This document shows positions 8,530 through 16,350 of a DNA stretch of 64,000 nucleotides, piece after piece. Source of the stretch: Campylobacter rectus (lineage in GTDB: Bacteria; Campylobacterota; Campylobacteria; Campylobacterales; Campylobacteraceae); NCBI RefSeq assembly GCF_004803795.1, contig NZ_CP012543.1, positions 1,178,001 through 1,242,000 on the forward strand, written 5' to 3'. A model generated the notes under the pieces. The model worked only from the letters and a program-made list of their open reading frames with translations. It did not search any database and had not been told where the DNA came from. The number at the start of each line of letters is the position of its first letter. The first letter of the stretch is position 1. The position numbers and the translations under genes were made by a program.

Positions 8530-8867
8530 CTTGCGCCGCCGGTCGCTTTTTGAGCTAGGTTGTTGATTAGAGCTGAGATCTCGTGCAGATTTTCGCCCTT
8601 TAGCAGATCGTCCCATATCTTTTTCGGGAAAATTTCGTTGTCGTATTCGATCGTTGCCGAGCCGATTAGTTTGTTAAATTTGACGTTTTTTATGCCGTCT
8701 ATTTGCTTGATTGTTTGATCTATTTTTTCTAACGGCAAGCTATCCGCTTCTTTTTTGATATCGCTGCTGACGCGGACTCTTAGGCGGCCTGCGACGTGAT
8801 GGATCGGCGTGAAATACGAAGCTATGCGTAAGACTAACTCTGATGGTATATGTGGCGCTGCGCTCAT
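8526..8867 (-). CDS. HMA2-like (heavy-metal-associated fold) protein
   Basis: A 113-residue protein with one ferredoxin-like domain. The pattern HHVAGRLRVRVSSDI ... IDGIKNVKFNKLIGSATIEYD is the typical HMA2 layout, like HMA folds of metal ATPases but without a CxxC metal site. It opens the putative metal-organelle operon. AAGGAG lies about six bases before the ATG, and a perfect 8-5-8 palindrome lies 73 bases upstream. The N-terminus of the ATPase in the same operon has the same fold, so the two may interact through these domains. Confidence 0.75.
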   Translation of the reverse strand: MSAAPHIPSELVLRIASYFTPIHHVAGRLRVRVSSDIKKEADSLPLEKIDQTIKQIDGIKNVKFNKLIGSATIEYDNEIFPKKIWDDLLKGENLHEISALINNLAQKATGGAR

Positions 8868-8939
8868 GTTTCTCCTTTGTTTTTGGGCGTATTATCCATT
8901 TGCTACGCTTAAATTTAACTGAAACTTTTTTGCATATCG

Positions 8940-8960
8940 TTATCAAATCATTTTTGATAA
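8940..8960. promoter_or_regulatory. Candidate Fur-family operator
   Basis: A perfect inverted repeat TTATCAAA-N5-TTTGATAA lies between the Fur-family gene stop (8977) and the start of the HMA2-like gene (8867). Its AT-rich dyad resembles Fur/PerR boxes. On the minus strand a possible -10 (GATAAT, 8898-8893) lies between the palindrome and the ATG. Binding by the adjacent regulator is inferred. Confidence 0.5.
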
Positions 8961-8976
8961 AGAGGCGCAAAATAGG

Positions 8977-9414
8977 CTATTTGTTTTGGCACTTTGGACA
9001 AATCCCGTATAAAATCATCGTATGTCCTTCGAGTTTAAAGCCTGAATTTTTACAAATTTGCTCTTGTTTTTCTTCTATATATTTATCGAAAAAACTCTCC
9101 GTCATGCCGCATTTTATACAGATGAGATGGTCGTGATGCGACTTTAAATTTAGCTCGAATTTATTTATTCCGCTCTCTTCAATGCTCAAAACCAGCCCGA
9201 AATCCTGCAAAAAATTTAAAAACCGATAAATCGCCGTGAGGCTCACGTTTCGCTTAAATTCGCTTTTGATTTTATCTCGTATCTCGCTCGCGCTAAGATG
9301 CTCGTCGCTAGAAAATAAAATTTTTAAAATTTGCTCTTTTGCGGCAGAATTTTTATATCCGTAATCCCGCAAAAGCTCTAAAAATTTCATATAAAATTTG
9401 TCAAAAGTGTGCAT
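8977..9414 (-). CDS. Fur-family metal-dependent transcriptional regulator
   Basis: The 145 residues have the Fur plan: an N-terminal winged helix (LSASEIRDKI ... NVSLTAIYRFLNFLQDFGLV), then the metal-binding hinge SHHDHLICIKCG around residues 92-103, and a second Cys pair CPKC at the C-terminus, giving the structural zinc site. Family members repress iron, zinc, manganese or peroxide-stress genes; the metal here cannot be told from sequence alone. It lies 109 bases upstream of the metal-ATPase train on the same strand, with a palindrome in the gap. It is probably its local regulator and distinct from the global Fur. Confidence 0.9.
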   Translation of the reverse strand: MHTFDKFYMKFLELLRDYGYKNSAAKEQILKILFSSDEHLSASEIRDKIKSEFKRNVSLTAIYRFLNFLQDFGLVLSIEESGINKFELNLKSHHDHLICIKCGMTESFFDKYIEEKQEQICKNSGFKLEGHTMILYGICPKCQNK

Positions 9415-9573
9415 TTTTTCGCCGTTTTTCCAGGTAAAAATTACTTTTAATTATAGTAAAATAAACTGATAATGCGATAAATTTAAGACCAATTCTCAAA
9501 AAATAGGGATTTTGGCTAAGCGATTATAAAGGTTATTTTGGCATAATTCCGCAAAAATTTTAAAAGGGAAGCT

Positions 9574-9783
9574 ATGACATACGATGAGCTAGAGCTTGAA
9601 GCTGTTTTGCTGGAGGTTTTGGAAAACCGAGGCAATTTTGAATCGCTTGACGACGAGGAGCTTTTCGAGCTTATCGAAGAGGTCGCAAAATACACCGACG
9701 GAGACTACGAAGAGGCGTTTGAATATATGACGCAGTTTTCGCCGATCAATAAAAAAAGATTCGTTTCTCTTTATACGGTTTAG
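9574..9783 (+). CDS. Small acidic protein of unknown function
   Basis: A 69-residue, very acidic, helical protein (many Glu/Asp; ESLDDEELFELIEEVAKYT). AAAAGGGAAG stands just before the ATG, giving a good ribosome-binding site. No family recognised; the acidic character could suit a binding partner or an anti-regulator. It stands alone between the divergent Fur-family gene and the convergent SYLF gene. Its last codons form part of a hairpin terminator. Confidence 0.65.
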   Translation: MTYDELELEAVLLEVLENRGNFESLDDEELFELIEEVAKYTDGDYEEAFEYMTQFSPINKKRFVSLYTV

Positions 9784-9808
9784 TCTTTGGACTAAACCGC
9801 ACTTTTTT
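9777..9808 (+). terminator. Rho-independent terminator
   Basis: GGTTTAGTC (9777-9785), a 4-base loop, and GACTAAACC (9790-9798) form a perfect 9-bp stem, followed by GCAC and six T. It overlaps the end of the acidic protein gene and lies between it and the convergent SYLF gene. Confidence 0.8.
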
Positions 9809-9809
9809 A

Positions 9810-10475
9810 CTATTTAAAAAATTTATTCAATACTTCTTTTAACGTTTTCGTATATCTTGAGTCTTTCGGAGAGTTGTTATAAATATCTTCCATATCATAC
9901 ATTCTATCGTAATAATCATACGTAGCTTGCTTATCGACTACTATTAAAGACGTATTTACGCTAACCCCTGCAAAAATCCCTCTGCTTTTACCTCTTAACG
10001 TAGCCCAAGCTGAAATTTCAGGCAAGTCGGTCATAACGCCCGCTTTTTCTCCCGCGCCCATTATCACCGCATCCGCGCTAAGGTCGATTTGGCCTTTGCC
10101 GTTTATCAGCCCCGCATAAGATCTTCTTGATTTGATTAGCACGACAAGATCTGTTGATTTGTAGCCCGCTTGAAGACCTATGCCGCCGCCTTTAAAATTG
10201 ATAAATATCGGACTGCTCCATTCGTTATCGTCATTTCTGCCGACAAATATACCGTCTCCCGTGTGCGTAGTCGCGATGAGCCCTCCGCTAACCACTTCGG
10301 GGATGACGATGATGCCTTTTATTTCGCTGGTGTCTTTTAAATTTAGCAGTTTTTTGGAGCCTAGATCATTTAAAATATCAAGCGAAGTTCGCACTTTTTG
10401 ATTTTGCGTAAAGTCCGCATAGGCAAGTTGTCCCAGCAAAAGCGCGCAAGCCGTAAATTTTAAAAAATTTTTCAT
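9810..10475 (-). CDS. SYLF/Ysc84-domain periplasmic lipid-binding protein
   Basis: The 221-residue precursor has a Sec signal peptide (residues ~1-20, cleavage after AYA). The mature part has the SYLF features: GIIVIPEVVSGGLIATTHTG, GGGIGLQAGYKSTDLVVLI and DLSADAVIMGAG. SYLF domains bind phosphoinositides in eukaryotes; bacterial versions are secreted or envelope lipid-binding proteins of uncertain role. The C-terminal Tyr/Asp-rich tail (YDYYDRMYDMEDIY) is specific to this protein. It is a single gene flanked by a terminator and a divergent peptidase gene. Confidence 0.85.
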   Translation of the reverse strand: MKNFLKFTACALLLGQLAYADFTQNQKVRTSLDILNDLGSKKLLNLKDTSEIKGIIVIPEVVSGGLIATTHTGDGIFVGRNDDNEWSSPIFINFKGGGIGLQAGYKSTDLVVLIKSRRSYAGLINGKGQIDLSADAVIMGAGEKAGVMTDLPEISAWATLRGKSRGIFAGVSVNTSLIVVDKQATYDYYDRMYDMEDIYNNSPKDSRYTKTLKEVLNKFFK

Positions 10476-10572
10476 TTTTATTTCCTTTTTCGTAAAATTT
10501 GCCTGCTATTATAGTATTTTTTTATTAAATTTGAAAATTATTCGTTAAATTTACGCAAATTTAAGGATGTAA

Positions 10573-11412
10573 ATGAAAAAGATTTTTTGGACGGTTTTGC
10601 TTTGTTTAAATTTGGGTGCGCAGACCGAGAGCGGCACGGCAAGCGAAACTCAAACTATCGTTAATGGCGACGTTGAGATAGTCCGAGTGGAGTCTAAATT
10701 TGCCGGAAATTTGAGCATTGACGGCAAAGCCTGGCGTTGGCTTGGCGTGCCGGGGGATGAAGATTTAAAATTTGCCGTTGTTGCGGCAGGTTACCGCCAA
10801 AAAGGCGAAATAACGCTTAAAAACGAGCTTGACGGCAAAAGCGAAACGATAGTATTTAAAATCGTCCAAGGCAAATACAAAAAGGAAAAAATAAGCGTCG
10901 AGGGTAGCAAAGTAACGCCGCCAAAAGACGTGCTAAAGCGTATCGAAGAGGAGCGCGAGGAGGCAAATAAAATCTACGCGACTGTAAATGAAGGGCTAAA
11001 ATTTAACTCCGAATTTATCCTGCCTATGAGCTCGGTTATAACAAGCCCCTTTGGCACCGCGCGCGTTTTTAACGGCACTTTAAAGAGCTATCACGGCGGC
11101 ACGGACTTTAGGGCGGCCGTAGGCTCCTCGGTGATCGCCGCAAACGACGGCACCGTCGTCATCGCAAAAGATCGCTACTATGCGGGCGGATCCGTGGTGA
11201 TAGATCACGGCGAGGGGATTTATACGCAGTATTACCACCTAAGCGCGCTCAACGTCAAAGTAGGGCGGGTCGTCAAAAAAGGCGAGATCATCGCGCTTAG
11301 CGGCGCTAGCGGGCGAGTGAGCGGACCGCATCTGCACTTTGGCGTGATTATAGGCGGAGTGCAGGTAAATCCGCTAAATTTCGTCAAAAAGATCAATGAG
11401 ATTTTAAATTAA
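10573..11412 (+). CDS. M23-family peptidoglycan endopeptidase
   Basis: The 279-residue protein has an N-terminal signal peptide (~residues 1-17), an all-beta region, and a C-terminal M23 (LytM) domain. The zinc ligands are visible in SYHGGTDFRAAVGS (H-x3-D) and in GPHLHFGV (H-x-H). The central VIDHGEGIYTQYYHLS motif is also typical. Such enzymes cut peptide crosslinks in peptidoglycan, and several in Campylobacter and Helicobacter set cell shape, so a periplasmic wall-shaping role is likely. Which paralogue this is cannot be decided. AAGGATG provides the ribosome-binding site. Confidence 0.9.
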   Translation: MKKIFWTVLLCLNLGAQTESGTASETQTIVNGDVEIVRVESKFAGNLSIDGKAWRWLGVPGDEDLKFAVVAAGYRQKGEITLKNELDGKSETIVFKIVQGKYKKEKISVEGSKVTPPKDVLKRIEEEREEANKIYATVNEGLKFNSEFILPMSSVITSPFGTARVFNGTLKSYHGGTDFRAAVGSSVIAANDGTVVIAKDRYYAGGSVVIDHGEGIYTQYYHLSALNVKVGRVVKKGEIIALSGASGRVSGPHLHFGVIIGGVQVNPLNFVKKINEILN

Positions 11413-11467
11413 CGTTTTTTTAACAACTTTTCTTTAAACTTCACTCATAATTTTTTAAGGAGGGAAG

Positions 11468-11959
11468 ATGAAAAAAATAGTTCTAATCAGCCTTTTGGTC
11501 GCGGGCGGGTTGTTTGCGGCTTCGCTTGAGAAAAGCACCAACGAGGAGCTCTACGCTATGGTCGCAAATGCCGACGCAAAGACGCTTAGCGAGGTTGCGT
11601 TTGAGATAGACAAGCGTGCGGGCAAGCTAAGATATGAGGCAAAAGAGGCCAGACGCGGTCTAAAAGCCGAGATGAGAAAGAAATTTGAGGCTATGAGCAT
11701 CGCCGATAGGCAAAATTTTATGCGCGATTTTCGCAAGAGCTACAACGATCAAGTAGACGCGCTAAGCGTAGCGGAAGCTAAGAAGCTGGATATCGAGCTA
11801 AAAGGCCATGACGATGATTTTCACAAGAAATTTAGGCACAATTTCAGGGGCGGATTTAGACACGGCGGTCACGGCATGATGGCGCCTGAGTGCCCAAGCA
11901 GCGGCGAGTGCGACCAAATAGGCGGCTTTAGAGGCCCTAAACAGCCGACGAACCGATAA
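11468..11959 (+). CDS. DUF1104-type periplasmic protein, His-rich C-terminus
   Basis: The 163-residue precursor has a signal peptide (residues 1-18, ending LFAAS). The mature helical domain (STNEELYAMVANADAKTLSE; RQNFMRDFRKSYNDQVDAL) fits DUF1104, a small family known mainly from Campylobacterota. The C-terminal tail is rich in His, Gly and Phe (FRHNFRGGFRHGGHGMM) and could bind metals; this is inference. A strong AAGGAGG lies seven bases before the ATG. It may belong to the regulon of the downstream two-component system, but no direct evidence is visible. Confidence 0.75.
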   Translation: MKKIVLISLLVAGGLFAASLEKSTNEELYAMVANADAKTLSEVAFEIDKRAGKLRYEAKEARRGLKAEMRKKFEAMSIADRQNFMRDFRKSYNDQVDALSVAEAKKLDIELKGHDDDFHKKFRHNFRGGFRHGGHGMMAPECPSSGECDQIGGFRGPKQPTNR

Positions 11960-11990
11960 AATTTGAGCCTTCTTTCGAGGGCTCAAATTT
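11959..11990 (+). terminator. Inverted repeat, likely terminator
   Basis: AAATTTGAGCC (11959-11969), a 10-base loop and GGCTCAAATTT (11980-11990) make a perfect 11-bp stem directly after the DUF1104 stop. The downstream T-run is weak, so efficiency is uncertain. The stem carries the AAATTT motif common in this genome. Confidence 0.55.
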
Positions 11991-12505
11991 ATAAATTTAT
12001 CAAATTTCATCTCAAATTCGAGCTAAATTTGATAAATTTATACGGGTTAATTTTAGCGCAAATTGATGCGCTTGCCTTTTAAAAAGCTTTATTTCGCAAG
12101 ATAAAGTGCGTCAAATTCGGCATAACATAAGAAACCGGCGATGAGCAAACAAGCTCGCTCGATTTGCAAAGAGCTAAAATTTAGACGTTTAAGGTAAAAT
12201 TTGCGGCTAAATTTAACGTATGTCAAGCTGTGCAAACTGATAAAATCGGCATTGCGGGCTGTAAAATTTGACTCAAGATAGGCCAGAGCCAAAGCCGCCG
12301 TAACGAGCCTCAAATTTAGCGCATTTATAAGGCGTCAAAACTGCAAATTTAGCAAACCCGGCAAACCGATCAAAAGCAAAAATTTGACGCACGAAAACCG
12401 TGACGGAAATAGGGCGAATTTTGCGGGCAGGATGCGCAAATTTAGCGCGTTAGCCGGATAAAATTAACCAAGAAGCCGCAAAAAACAAGCAAATACGGAG
12501 CGAAA
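11991..12505. other. Gene-free region rich in AAATTT
   Basis: About 515 bases without a supported gene. AAATTT/AATTTG words recur every few tens of bases on both strands. The last 40 bases should hold the promoter and ribosome-binding site of the response regulator gene (GGAG just before 12506), but I see no clear -35/-10 pair. Confidence 0.5.
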
Positions 12506-13168
12506 ATGAGTAAAATTTTGATCGTCGAGGACGAAAATATGCTGCTTGATATGATGCGCGCGTATCTGGGAGCGCAGGGTTACGAGACCGCAGGTGTGAA
12601 GAGCTACGACGAGGCGCTAGACCTGGCCTACGAAAGCAACTTCGATCTTTGGATATTCGATGTCAAAATTATCGGCGGCAGCGGCTTTGCGCTACTTGAC
12701 GAGCTGCGAAAGTCGGGTAAAAACACGCCTTGTATATTTACGACCTCGCTAAATACGCTTGATGATTTGCAAAGCGGCTTTAACAGCGGCTGCGACGACT
12801 ACATCAAAAAGCCTTTTGAACTAAAAGAGCTGCTTTTGCGCGTGCAAAATCTGCTAAAACGCACTTTCGTGCACAACAAAAACGAGCTTATCGAGCTTGG
12901 ACAAAATTTGAGTTTTGATATAAAGCAAGGCTTGCTATTTCGGGACGGCGCAGTGATCGCGATGCCCAAAAAGCAATCCAAACTGCTCTCGCTTTTGCTA
13001 AAAAATCAGGATAAATTTTTAAGCAGAGAGGAGATATACGGAGAGCTTTGGGAGTATGACGAGAGTCCCAGCGAGCTTAGCCTGCGCGTTTATATCGCGG
13101 AGCTACGTAAAATTTTGGGCAAGGAACGTATCGCGAGCGCGTCAAAACTGGGCTATAAATATGTTTGA
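12506..13168 (+). CDS. OmpR/PhoB-family response regulator
   Basis: The 220 residues have a receiver domain with the acidic pocket E8-D9, phosphoacceptor Asp52 (LWIFDVKI), Thr80 and Lys101 (IKKPF), followed by an OmpR-type winged-helix domain (LLKNQDKFLSREEIYGELW; SELSLRVYIAELRKILG). It should bind DNA when phosphorylated by the kinase encoded at 14422. The normal tight regulator-kinase spacing is broken by about 1.25 kb of coding repeats. The stop overlaps an ATG (13161) that opens the first repeat frame. Confidence 0.93.
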   Translation: MSKILIVEDENMLLDMMRAYLGAQGYETAGVKSYDEALDLAYESNFDLWIFDVKIIGGSGFALLDELRKSGKNTPCIFTTSLNTLDDLQSGFNSGCDDYIKKPFELKELLLRVQNLLKRTFVHNKNELIELGQNLSFDIKQGLLFRDGAVIAMPKKQSKLLSLLLKNQDKFLSREEIYGELWEYDESPSELSLRVYIAELRKILGKERIASASKLGYKYV

Positions 13169-13874
13169 AAATTTGGCGAGCGAGCGAGCGAGATTTGATC
13201 GCGGTTTTCAAAATAGAGCTAAAAATGCGCTTAAATTTGCATGCGACGTCTGCGATGGTTTTTATCGCATGGCTCGGTGTTTGATTCAAAATTTATTTAA
13301 ATTTATGCATAGCGATCGCGCGAATTTTGAGCAAAATCCTAAAATTTTAGATAAATTTTTATTTAAATTTATACTTAGCGTTTGTAAGATTTTTTACCTT
13401 GAGCTTCAAATTTTAGCTAAAAATACGTTTAAATTATCGCATCGCCTCTGCGTGCGCATTTGCTCTAGAGTTCAAAATTTAGTTAAATTTATTTGCGAAA
13501 ATTTTGAAAATTATTGCTTATTTTTTGATCGTAAATGCCGAATTTTAGGCGAAAAATTATTTAAATTTACGGACGGTATTTGTGTAGATTTTAGGTGTGA
13601 AGCTCAGATTTTGCACTGCAAAGCGTTTAAACTAATGTCCGGCGTCTGCGGAAGTCAAAAACCGGATGAAAACTATTTTAAAATTTTACGCAACGTTTGT
13701 GTGTATGCTTACTTTAAGGTTCAAAACCCGTTTAAATTTCGCGGCTATCGCGCAGCTCAAATTTCGGCTCTAAAATTTACTTGCGACAGTCCCGTTTTTT
13801 CGATAATAAGGGCTCAAAATTTAAGCAAAAACCGTTCGGCTTTGCGCCTAAAATTTGTGCGAGATTTTGCATGA
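13161..13874 (+). CDS. Phe/Lys/Cys-rich repeat ORF between regulator and kinase
   Basis: This 237-residue frame opens with ATG at 13161, eight bases inside the response-regulator gene, and stops where the next frame starts (ATGA at 13871). It consists almost wholly of degenerate ~30-residue units of the form QIL-x5-FKF-x4-C-x2-F. No known domain, signal peptide or transmembrane helix is evident, and the AAATTT-rich DNA naturally encodes N-L-F-K-F words. Whether a protein is made is doubtful, although the overlaps would allow ribosomes to pass to the kinase. It could equally be non-functional repeat expansion. Confidence 0.3.
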   Translation: MFENLASERARFDRGFQNRAKNALKFACDVCDGFYRMARCLIQNLFKFMHSDRANFEQNPKILDKFLFKFILSVCKIFYLELQILAKNTFKLSHRLCVRICSRVQNLVKFICENFENYCLFFDRKCRILGEKLFKFTDGICVDFRCEAQILHCKAFKLMSGVCGSQKPDENYFKILRNVCVYAYFKVQNPFKFRGYRAAQISALKFTCDSPVFSIIRAQNLSKNRSALRLKFVRDFA

Positions 13875-14421
13875 TAGTTCAAAATTTATTTAAATTTATG
13901 CATAGCATTTGCGAAAATTTCGACTCCAAGTCTCAAATTTCAAACAAAAGCTCGGTTAAAAGCATATGCGCTCGTGCCCGCTTTGGAGCTAAAAATTTAT
14001 TTAAATTTGTGCCCAGAAACCTTGAGTATTTTGTTTTTGGGCTTAAAAAATTGATTCAAATTTTAGCCAAAACCATCCGCGACTTTTGCGAGGATTTTTG
14101 CTTTAAATTTCAAAAATTAGTTTTAAAATTTATCCGCAACGGTTGCATAAAATTTGGGCGTAAGGCGCAAATTCTTGCAGATAAATTTTTAAAATTTACA
14201 CAGGGTTTTTGCGAGAAAATTTGTTTTAAGCCTCAAAAATTTTTTCAAGTTATTTTTAAATTTACAGATAGCATTTGCGAAAATTTCGACTCCAAGTCTC
14301 AAATTTCAAACAAAAGCTCGGTTAAATTTGCGCGAAATATCTATGAGGATAACCGCTACAAACCCAAAATTTTGCCCCAAAACACCTTTAATCAAATGCA
14401 AGAAAAACTTAAAGGCGATAA
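13169..14421 (+). repeat. Degenerate tandem repeat block inserted in a two-component operon
   Basis: About 1.25 kb of imperfect repeats, roughly 90-100 bases each, each with an AAATTTATTTAAATTTA-like core followed by a more variable TTTGCGAAAATTTT-like part. The composition is far more AT-rich than the flanking regulator and kinase genes. An exact copy pair lies near 13903-13965 and 14265-14325. Confidence 0.7.
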
Positions 14422-14425
14422 ATGA
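13871..14425 (+). CDS. Second Phe/Lys/Cys-rich repeat ORF, overlaps kinase start
   Basis: A 184-residue frame that starts at the ATG overlapping the previous stop and ends in TGA overlapping the kinase ATG (ATGA at 14422). It has the same FKF-x-C-x-F unit type as the frame before it. Two stretches of about 55 bases near 13903 and 14265 (both encoding SICENFDSKSQISNKSSVK) are identical, showing recent duplication. No recognised family. Protein production is unproven; it may serve only to keep translation coupled. Confidence 0.3.
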   Translation: MIVQNLFKFMHSICENFDSKSQISNKSSVKSICARARFGAKNLFKFVPRNLEYFVFGLKKLIQILAKTIRDFCEDFCFKFQKLVLKFIRNGCIKFGRKAQILADKFLKFTQGFCEKICFKPQKFFQVIFKFTDSICENFDSKSQISNKSSVKFARNIYEDNRYKPKILPQNTFNQMQEKLKGDK

Positions 14426-15594
14426 AATTCGTAAATTTGATAAAAAAAGCCTTTCGCGCACTGTCCGAGCGTCAAATTTTGCCCATTTTTTTGCTTTATT
14501 TCATCACGAGCGCCGCATTTTTGGTATTTTTCGCACAAATGTTTTTTGAGCGGGAGAAATATTTTATCTTCGACCGCGACGCATTTGTCGTGCGAGATCT
14601 GGAGCAGGGACTGCAAAACAGACTCCGCATCGCGGGCAAGATAAACGACGGCGATTTCGACGATATCGAAGCTTTTGCGATAAATCTCAAAACGGGCGAG
14701 GAGATCGAAGATGACTTTGAGCCCAGGGATGGCATGCCGCGTCGTTACAAGGACGGGCTTGATTCGGTAGTGCAGTTTTATCTAAAAAACGGGCAGGGCG
14801 AGGAGGAGTATTACGTCGCGGTCAAGGTCGCCGACCCCGAGTTTGCGATTTTGATGCTAAAGCTTAAAATAATATTTTTTTCTTTTATAATACTTCTTGC
14901 TATTTTAATCATAGCTTATTTTATCATCCGTCTTTCGCTGCGTCCGCTTTATCGTCGCATCGACTTTTTAAACGGCTTTATTAGGGATACGACGCACGAG
15001 ATAAATACGCCTCTTAGCGTCATTTTGATGAGTATAGAGATGTTTGAAACCGATCCTCAAAAATATCTAAATAACATAAAAACCGCCTCTAAAACCATCT
15101 CGACGCTCTACGAAGACCTAACGCTGGTGAAATTCGGAGGCGAAGAGGATAATGCGGTGACGACCTTTAGCTTAAGCGAGCTCGTGCGCGATAGACTTAG
15201 CTATTTCGGTCTAAATTTGGAGCAAAAAAATATAAATTTAAACGCGCAAATCGCCGAAGTGCAGCTGCGCTCGTCATACAAAAAAGTGCGAAAAATCATC
15301 GACAATCTGCTTAGCAACGCTATAAAATATTGCGACGAAAACGGCGATGTCGGCGTAAATTTAACCCCCTTGGCGCTAACGATCTCAAACGGCGGCGCGG
15401 GCATCGCAAAAGAAAATTTATCCCGCATTTTCGATCTTTACGCGCGATTTGACGAGCGAAACGGCGGCTTTGGCATCGGGCTTCATATCGTCAAAACCTT
15501 TTGCGACGAGCTGGGATTTAAAATCTCGTGCAAAAGCAAGGAGGGGCTAACCGAGTTTATGGTAGAGTTTGGCGAGAACGTGGTAAAAATTTGA
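14422..15594 (+). CDS. Sensor histidine kinase
   Basis: The 390 residues show two transmembrane helices (about 18-38, LPIFLLYFITSAAFLVFFAQ, and about 151-172) around a ~110-residue periplasmic sensor. A HisKA domain with His192 (RDTTHEINTPLSVI) and a HATPase domain follow (N box DNLLSNAIKYC, G box NGGFGIGLHIVKTFC). It is the cognate kinase of the regulator at 12506. The signal sensed is unknown; the sensor region is acidic (DDIEAFAINLKTGEEIEDD). The ATG overlaps the repeat-frame stop, suggesting coupled translation. Confidence 0.92.
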   Translation: MKFVNLIKKAFRALSERQILPIFLLYFITSAAFLVFFAQMFFEREKYFIFDRDAFVVRDLEQGLQNRLRIAGKINDGDFDDIEAFAINLKTGEEIEDDFEPRDGMPRRYKDGLDSVVQFYLKNGQGEEEYYVAVKVADPEFAILMLKLKIIFFSFIILLAILIIAYFIIRLSLRPLYRRIDFLNGFIRDTTHEINTPLSVILMSIEMFETDPQKYLNNIKTASKTISTLYEDLTLVKFGGEEDNAVTTFSLSELVRDRLSYFGLNLEQKNINLNAQIAEVQLRSSYKKVRKIIDNLLSNAIKYCDENGDVGVNLTPLALTISNGGAGIAKENLSRIFDLYARFDERNGGFGIGLHIVKTFCDELGFKISCKSKEGLTEFMVEFGENVVKI

Positions 15595-16075
15595 AAAAGC
15601 GGTTGCAAATTCGGCGGTAAATTCGAGCGAAATTTGACCCTCGTAACGGCAATTAGGGCCTCGTGTAAGCTTGATAGCGTAAATTTAAGCGGTTTTGGCT
15701 TGCGAGGTTGCGAGTTAAATTTGCGGGAATTTGAGCTTGGGTTGGGGCATTAAACTTGAGGCAAACTTATTTTTACGAAAGCAAAATTTGGCAGCAAAAA
15801 GTCTGTAAAATTTACCGAAAATTTAAGCTATTTTGATTTTTCGGGATATTTGCTAAATTTGGACGACTTTGCTTTTTATTTCTACGTAAATTTCGTCTTC
15901 TGCTCGCCCGGCATATCTTTTTTAATCAAATTTGATTCTAAATTTTAGACTTTACGTGCGGATTTTTACCGCAAATTTGACGTAATAGGGCGGAAATTTA
16001 AGAAATTTTGCCGATATGGCAAAATTTATGAAAGATTTAAGAAAGCTTTGCTATACTCTACCTTTCTTTTTAAGT
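15595..16075. other. Gene-free AAATTT-rich region before tRNA-Arg
   Basis: About 480 bases with no supportable gene. AAATTT words are frequent. Near the end, TATACT (16052-16057) is a plausible -10 box for the tRNA-Arg gene; the -35 is weak, as is common in Campylobacter. Confidence 0.5.
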
Positions 16076-16152
16076 GCGCTCGTAGCTCAGCTGGATAGAG
16101 CATTTGATTGCGGTTCAAAAGGTCAGGGATTCGAATTCCTTCGAGCGCACCA
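16076..16152 (+). tRNA. tRNA-Arg (anticodon GCG)
   Basis: A full 77-base cloverleaf: acceptor GCGCTCG/CGAGCGC, D arm GCTC/GAGC, anticodon stem TTTGA/TCAAA with loop TTGCGGT, T arm AGGGA-TTCGAAT-TCCTT, and encoded CCA. The anticodon GCG reads CGC and CGU arginine codons. D-loop A20 agrees with arginine identity. Confidence 0.95.
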
Positions 16153-16350
16153 CGATACTTACAAAACCGATAAAAATCCCTAAAATTCACACTTTTACGA
16201 AAACCGTTAAATGCGAAAAATATCAAATTTAATGCCTTAAAATTTACCGATTTTACTTCCCAAGCATTTTGGGGAAGTTTTTAAGCAAATTCCGATAAAT
16301 AGGCCTCGAAGCTTTTTAATTAAATTAAAAATTGCGGTAAATCGGACTCT

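Noticed and set aside
8530-8616. Longer start for the ferritin-like gene
   Set aside because: The extra residues lie fully inside the HMA2-like gene and the ATGA overlap at 8526-8529 gives a better start.
13169-14421. AAATTT-cored repeats as a CRISPR or minisatellite origin
   Set aside because: Units are degenerate, spacing is irregular and both flanks are ordinary coding genes. I kept it only as a repeat/coding bridge.
14392-14735. Minus-strand frames over the histidine kinase start
   Set aside because: Ser-rich antisense frames typical of shadows; the kinase on the other strand is certain.
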